Below are positions 58,685 to 64,000 of a stretch of 64,000 bases of DNA, in pieces (positions within the stretch are counted from its first letter, which is position 1; each line of letters begins with the position of its first letter). The translations under genes and the position numbers were made by a program. The stretch comes from Prochilodus magdalenae (Eukaryota > Chordata > Actinopteri > Characiformes > Prochilodontidae): NCBI GenBank assembly GCA_024036415.1, contig JAMWET010001354.1, positions 192,001 to 256,000 of the forward strand, in the 5' to 3' direction. A model generated the notes under the pieces. That model was not told the origin of the DNA. It ran no database searches and saw nothing but the letters and a program-made list of their open reading frames with translations.

Positions 58685-60307
58685 AATCATCAAAAGAATA
58701 GTCGCACCCAGAAGGAAGTGTGGGACAGCAGTGCTGTTGGGAAGGAAGATGAAAGCTAACAGAAACTATAGATGATGATAGATTTAGACTGATATGGCCA
58801 ATAGTTATTGAGCTACACATACAGAAGTAGAGTCTCCCAGCATGGAGTCAGGCTACCATGTTTGCTAACACAACATGCCAGACGTCTCAGCATGGAGCTG
58901 TAGAGGTTCCTAATGGTGTCCTGTGATAATCCATCCCAAGCAGCTTGAATATTCTCACAGTTCCTGCTGGTCCTGCAGTAGGGGTGGAGGTGGAGTGACA
59001 CCAGGCCTTCTGGACGTCTGAAAGTCTGGCACGACACCACTGCAGTCTTTAGTGATGTTGATGTGGTGGGCAGTCATCATAACAAGACACAGTATGTCAT
59101 AAGGACATGTAGTCCTGGGTCATGCAGCAGTCTGCCTCTGGTGCTGGCACTAACAGGATGACTCATCAGTGGTGGACAGTAACTAAGTAAATGTAATTAG
59201 TTACTGTAATTAAGTAGGGCTTTTTTTTTGCGTATCTGTGCTTTACTGAAGCATTTCTGTTTTGGATGACGTTGTACTTTAACTCCATGACATTTCAAAC
59301 TCAAATATCTTACTGTATACTCACTGCATTATGGGAAATTTGTGATCCCTTTTGGCTTATGTGTGTGTAAAAACATAACGTCAAAACGAAACTTCTTGGC
59401 ATCCATGGAAATGTCTATTTCCGGCCTGGACAACATGAAGGATCACCTGGAGGAAGGAAGGCAACGCATGATGGGGTAAGCAAACTGATAAAACATATTG
59501 TTCCTGACTTTGTGGGTAAATAGACCACAATATAGAAATATGTACACATGCGCTCGTGACTCGCGAGCGTCTTTTTCTGCATTTATACAAACTCTATTTT
59601 ATCTTTAATAGTAAATGTGTTTTGGCTGGTTTATGTTCATGAACAGAGACCTACAGATTCAATATGGAAAAAGAAAACTCATTTGTGATCCAGTTCCAGG
59701 AAAGTTCCTATTGAACTTAAACTTGTAACAAACTTACACTGAAACGGTGCTTGTTTGCAAAAAGTTATTTTATAGTTCTAGCTAATGGAACCTGTTCTTC
59801 TTCAGTGTTCTGTGCTCATGATCAGTGTCAGACTAATTAATGACCTTCTATTAAAGACTGGTGGACTGAGAGAGACACTAGGGTCTTATGATTAAGAGTC
59901 TTGTTCCAAAAATGATAATAGGACATTAGAGCCATAATAAATCATGCTCCTGTTACTCTCCATACTTAAGTACATTTGAAGGTAAATACTGTAGTACTGT
60001 TACTCCAGTGGAGTGCTTTTACTGGAGAAGTATTTTACCTTGGGTATCTGTACTGGCTTGTATACTTTGTCCACCACTGTGACTCTTGGAGGGCACCACT
60101 GCTCACTAAATCATGCAATCATGGCTGTGGGTCAGTCAGGTACAGCTCTTAGGCCTAACCTTGCTTACCTCACGTGTGCGGTAGAGCATGAAACTTGAGT
60201 CATTTGCATCTCTCATAATGCCAAACCTATCCATCAAGTTTCATTCCTGTCAGTTAATTCCTTCTGGGTGCAACAAATTTCACAACTCTTCTTTTGATTA
60301 TGAATGC
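58685..60307 (-). mobile_element. Tc1-B copy split by a hAT element
   Basis: The 3' part is 58685-59166 and the 5' part 60088-60307. Together they form a near-complete Tc1-B copy on the minus strand. The interruption is a 913-bp hAT element at the sequence TGACTCAT of the Tc1-B consensus. The minus-strand frame keeps ENIQAAWDGLSQDTIRNLYS and MLRRLACCVSKHGSLTPC, the family's C-terminus. The catalytic core is deleted as in other copies. Confidence 0.88.
59167..60079 (+). mobile_element. hAT-type non-autonomous element (913 bp), complete
   Basis: Termini CAGTGGTGGACAGTAAC and TTTGTCCACCACTG are inverted. The flanks TGACTCAT (59159-59166) and TGACTCTT (60080-60087) are an 8-bp target duplication with one change, as for hAT elements. 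No long ORF. A short frame near 59390-59478 ends in a TAA that overlaps a GTAAG splice-donor-like sequence. A decayed copy is at 2060-3062. Confidence 0.88.
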
Positions 60308-60960
60308 ATCATAAACCCGGTATTGCAAAGTAAACTATAAGCTAGGTCTATAGTTATACCGCTAGTGACAGCCTGTGCTGGGACTCTTCTGAACTAAGGC
60401 CCTGGCCTTCGTCTTCTAAAGAATGTGCATAACATTCCCACAGACCTCGTCTCCTCTGCAGCGGTGCATCATGGGGGGACGTTCTAGAGCTGGTCACTCT
60501 GAGAAAGCTGGGATGTTGATGGCTGGGGGGAGGTCAGGGGGGTGGCTGTATAACCTCTTCCTTCCTCTGAGCTCCATGGCTCCCCTAACAGGCGACCTGG
60601 GGCCTCTTGGTGGAGCAGCTGTCATGGGCTGTTTCCGGCCTGGGAGTGTGGGAAAGTCGGCGAGGCCTCCGCTGAACCCCCCAGCCCTGCTCTCGGCCTG
60701 CTTCCTGACCACCGCTAAATATACCGGCCCTTTTGTTCCTCGCCGGGCCCAAAAATACGCTGGCGCTGACATCAAACGTGTTCTTTCCAACTTCCTCCCG
60801 GTGGCTTTTTCGGCCACTGACGCTCTTCCCGCTTGGCAGCGGGCGCTGCTTTCCTGGACGGCGTGAAGCATCGGGAAGTGAGGGCTGCATGGAGGTAGCT
60901 GGCTGATGCAAAACATAAGCAGCAGATATAGGTGATGAGATGACTGGCGGGTTTATGCAT
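60308..60960. other. GC-rich single-copy block, candidate conserved element
   Basis: The DNA from 60400 to 60900 is far richer in G+C and CpG than its neighbours. Frames of 147 codons (60423-60866, plus) and 140 codons (60494-60916, minus) overlap; neither shows a domain, signal peptide or exon-like pattern. CTAAATATACCGGCCC and AAAATACGCTGGCGCTG suggest constraint but not coding. A CpG island or conserved element is more likely than an exon. Confidence 0.4.
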
Positions 60961-61171
60961 GCATCCTGAAGATGGGTTTTCTCAGTATCAATATTAGCTT
61001 ATCATTTATTACAGATCAACAACTTACAATACAAATCTGTTGTTGTGCAAAGATAGATAAGAATGTAGGCAACAGCCTTGACTAGTTAACCTTTTTTTTT
61101 TGGTCTATGCTGAAAAATCTGAAGCAGGGCTTGAGACATGCACAAATTTCTACATAAAAAAAAAATACATA
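60961..61171. other. AT-rich non-coding DNA
   Basis: Nothing recognised; T-run at about 61092 and A-run at 61156. Confidence 0.4.
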
Positions 61172-61974
61172 CCCTCATCATCAAAAGAGTAGTTGCACAA
61201 ATAGCCGCACCCAGAAGGAATCAACTGACAGGAATGAAATTTGGTGGGTAGGTTTGACATTGTGAGACATGTGAGATTTTTACGTGTAAGCTGTAACAGG
61301 CCTTATCACTGTACCTGACTGACCCAACAGCCACAACTGCGGACATCCAGTGAGCAGTGATACCCTCCATAAGTCATCCTATTAGTGCCAGCACCATTGG
61401 CAGACAGCTGCACAAGCCAGCACTAAATGCATACAGACCATTATGGTGACTACCATTAACACCACGTCAATGACACCAAAGACTTCAATGGTGTTGTGCC
61501 AGACTGTCATGGAGTGACTCAGAAAGGCAGCAGGTCATCTTCAGTGATGAGTCCCGCTTTTGTCTTTGTGGAGACGACCAAAGAATCCGTGTGTGGAGGC
61601 ATCGTGGTCAGCACCAAGATGACTGGTTTGTTGTCACTCGCTACATGCTCTGAAGGCCTGGAGTCTTCCCACCTCCACCCCTACCACACCATCTGCAGTA
61701 ATTGTGTGAGAATATTCAAGCAGCATGGGATGGATTATCACAGGACACCATTAGGAACCTCTACAGCTCCAGAGACGTCTGGCATGTTGTGTTGGCAAAC
61801 ATGGCGACCGACGTCATACTGAGACACTACTTCTGTATGTGTAGCTCAGTATATATTGTCCATATTAGTGTAAATTTATTATCATTTATTTTTCCTAGTG
61901 AACTTCATCCTCTTTCCCTAGCACTGCAATCCCACGCTTCCTTCTGGGTGTAACTTTTCTTTTGACAATGAGTT
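61172..61974 (+). mobile_element. Tc1-B copy with both ends (803 bp)
   Basis: TA flanks both ends (61170-61171 and 61975-61976). The 5' end CCCTCATCATCAAAAGAG has the GCACAAATAG insert. The coding remnant runs from ATADIQ-like residues through IGRQLHK, FSDESRFCLCGDDQRIRVW and GQHQDDWFVVTR, then past the shared deletion to ENIQAAWDGLSQDTIRNLYS. It is the most complete copy in the window. The frames are broken. Confidence 0.88.
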
Positions 61975-63007
61975 TATACATATTTATATGAACACAATTT
62001 AGCATTTTGCTGATTACATTTGACTGGGGATTTTTTTGGGAGGAGTGTAAACGTGACATCCCTACTCTTCATCATAGTGTGCGAATCTCATACGAACACC
62101 TGAAGGAAGACACACATGGAGCTGATTGAGAAAGCGTGTCACTGCACACTCATCCTGAACTTCCCTCATCCCTTGTTTCTTTCCGGTCACCACGCCATCC
62201 TTCTGTTTTTCATTCCACTGTTAGTTGCCTCACCTCTAAAAGACTGAATGGAGCCCTGCACTTAACCTCCGTGGGAAGTGCAGGTGTTGAAAAATGACTG
62301 GCTGCTAAGATAGAGTATGCTAAATAATTCACCTCAGACCTCTTTCTTTATGAGATGGACAGTGCTTCAAACTCAGTGGACCAGTGGCTCCCCAACCCCC
62401 CACCCACCCTCCTACACCAGCCCAGCATTCATGTGCAGGCGTGCAAGGACAGTGGACACACCACTACAAAGGCCGCCCTGGACATGACAGCCTTCCTGCC
62501 TGAACTAAGCTCACATTCACCCCCCTCCTTCTCTCCAGCTGGAAGTGACAGGATCTATTCTTTCTTTTTCCTTTTTTCCTCTCTCTTTCCTCTATGCATC
62601 ATTCAGACTGGGCTGCTGGAGCAGTGAGTGGTGTGAGATGACTAATCGTCTAGGCTCCGGTGACTAAAGCTGTTCTTCCGATATTCTTTTTTAAGAGTCC
62701 CAAACAAAGTGTGAATAGGCCAATATGCTGTCAGCATCCTCACCTTATGTGTTACGCAGGACCATATGTTCTTCCTTAGTTCTAAACCAACAGGAACATT
62801 ACACAAACACCCCGAGCACCACCGCTAAGTCACAAGATGTCTAAAATTATACTACAATGAAGACAATTCAGTGACCTCAATGGAAATCCTTATAGGTACA
62901 CTGTCACCATCTGTTCCAGCGTACTTCTCCTGTTTCTCCAGTACTCTTACTTGTACTATCTACCTTCCTGAAACAGACAACCACCAAAAGTACAACACTC
63001 ACCACAA
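61975..63007. other. Single-copy non-coding DNA
   Basis: No gene or classified repeat. The block 62060-62640 is GC-balanced with pyrimidine-rich runs and may be conserved. Confidence 0.4.
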
Positions 63008-63319
63008 GTGATGAGGACCCTCCACAATGCTGTGGTGGCATCAGCCATCTTTTATGGAGTGGTCTGCTGGGGCAGCAGCATCTCCAATGCTGACAGGAAG
63101 AGACTGAACAGAATCATCAAGAAGTCCAGCTCTGTCCTGGGGTGTCCTCTTAACCCAGTGGAGGTGGTGGGGGACAGGAGAATGAGGACTAAGTTCAAAC
63201 ACATGATGAAGAACCTGTCCCACCCCATGTACCACGCTGTGAAAGCATTGGGCAGCTCCTTCAGTGCCCAGATCCTTACGGCCGCTGTCAGACCGTATAA
63301 CATCCGCTGTCCTCCGTAG
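63008..63319 (+). pseudogene. C-terminal fragment of LINE ORF2, 103 codons
   Basis: VVASAIFYGVVCWGSSISNA, DRKRLNRIIKKSSSVLGCPL and LSHPMYHAVKALGSSFS are typical of the region after the reverse transcriptase in fish LINEs. After SFSAQ the frame continues AAVRPYN, so a stretch normally linking these two motifs is deleted. The frame is otherwise open, which indicates a fairly recent insertion. Confidence 0.8.
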
Positions 63320-63387
63320 TCTATTTCTACAGTAGTCTATTTCTACAATAGTCCATTTCGACTATGTGCAATAAAAACTCAATCTTA
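63008..63387 (+). mobile_element. LINE 3' end (L2/CR1/Rex group)
   Basis: The frame at 63008-63319 is followed by a short 3' tail with three CTATTTC-TACA-type repeats and GTGCAATAAAAACTC. The reverse transcriptase catalytic motifs lie upstream in a complete element and are not present here. Confidence 0.82.
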
Positions 63388-63568
63388 AAAAACAGTCAAA
63401 CGTTTAGACACCACCCAACTAAATGGATGCTGTTGGTTCTTTTAAAGACTCTACAGGCTTACACTTAACACTTCCAACTGATGAGATGTCTGAATCAGTA
63501 CATATCCTGATATACCATCCTGATGTCCCACTGTATTATATTTCTGCCATATCTCCACCTCTACCATA
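63388..63568. other. Non-coding DNA
   Basis: Short single-copy stretch between a LINE tail and a Tc1-B end. Confidence 0.4.
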
Positions 63569-63757
63569 CACTGACCATCAAAAGAATAGCTGCACCCAGA
63601 AGGAATCAACCAACAGGAATGAAACTTGGTGGGACGGTTTGACACCATGAGACATGCAAATGATTCAAGTTTCACGCTCGGCTGCACTTGTGACATTCGC
63701 AGGGACAGGCCTTAATGCTCTACCTGACTCATCCAACAGCCACAATTGCAGACATGC
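63569..63757 (+). mobile_element. Tc1-B 5' end fragment
   Basis: TA then CACTGACCATCAAAAGAATA, GCTGCACCCAGAAGGAATCA, GAAACTTGGTGGGACGG, ending near GCAGACATGCATGG. It belongs to the subfamily without the insert. Confidence 0.82.
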
Positions 63758-64000
63758 ATGGTTACAATCACACAGTCTCAACAAAAGCTGAGCCAGCGGT
63801 GTTATTACACATGCAAATATCAACCATCGAATACGGTCCATAGATAGCAAAATTAGCTCAACTAGCACACTGAATTAAAGGTATTTATTTATATTTTTAC
63901 ATATTCATATACTATTCATTTTCATATGGTGTAAATGTAGTTGTGACAAATTGATTGATTAAGAAATAGCCAGCATTGGCACTCATGATGCTCAGTTAGC
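63758..64000. other. AT-rich non-coding DNA
   Basis: No gene or repeat recognised up to the window end. Confidence 0.4.

Noticed and set aside
60423..60916. 147- and 140-codon frames on opposite strands
   Set aside because: No recognisable protein family; GC-rich sequence yields long frames on both strands. Kept only as a candidate regulatory block.

Overview
This 64 kb window looks like non-coding DNA from a teleost fish. The evidence is the repeat set: several Tc1-like DNA transposon families, tRNA-derived SINEs with the 3' tail shared with fish L2-type LINEs, a Ty3/gypsy-type solo LTR, 3' ends of L2/CR1/Rex-type LINEs, a hAT-type element, and long (AC)n, (AT)n and (GATA)n microsatellites. 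An otophysan (characin, catfish or relative) would fit, but that is a weak inference. I find no host protein-coding gene that I can defend. The window is either intergenic or lies inside a large intron.

Layout. 1-9 kb: single-copy DNA with a SINE, a hAT remnant carrying a Tc1 element inside it (about 2.06-3.06 kb), further Tc1-like copies and a LINE tail. 9-21 kb: dispersed repeats, an (ATTAT)n microsatellite, Tc1-like copies and a 66-bp minisatellite (15.2-17.0 kb) with a five-unit higher-order period. 21-29 kb: a solo LTR with a clean 5-bp target duplication, a processed pseudogene of ribosomal protein P2 fused to a truncated Tc1-like element, SINEs and a 155-bp AT-rich tandem repeat. 30.9-31.8 kb: a tandem array whose ~200-bp unit is the C-terminal end of a Tc1-like transposase. 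34-40 kb and 43.6-45.6 kb: mostly single-copy, moderately GC-rich DNA with many homeodomain-like TAAT cores, the best candidates for conserved regulatory elements. 40.7-41.9 kb: a large inverted repeat with (AT)n and (AC)n tracts and a second (AT)n-centred perfect palindrome. 45.6-55 kb: SINEs, LINE tails, a TIR element, a long (AC)n tract and Tc1-like fragments. 55.0-56.1 kb: a 22-bp minisatellite. 58.4-64 kb: a Tc1-like copy split by a 913-bp hAT element with an 8-bp target duplication, a GC-rich block (60.4-60.95 kb), another near-complete Tc1-like copy and the end of a LINE ORF.

Two non-autonomous Tc1-like families dominate. 'Tc1-A' (532-533 bp; termini CAGGGGTTGGAC) keeps an intact 54-codon helix-turn-helix ORF in all three copies here but has lost the DDE core. 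'Tc1-B' (up to ~800 bp; termini CACTCATCATCAAAAG) keeps the first catalytic aspartate region and the C-terminus but lacks the second aspartate and the glutamate. At least four repeat families (called X, Y, Z and C here) could not be assigned to a known class by eye.

No new functional system with genes was found. The most unusual items are the transposase-derived tandem array, the preserved HTH-only ORFs, the inverted-repeat complex, the reciprocal nesting of hAT and Tc1 elements, and family C with its conserved TATA-like motif and HTH-like reading.
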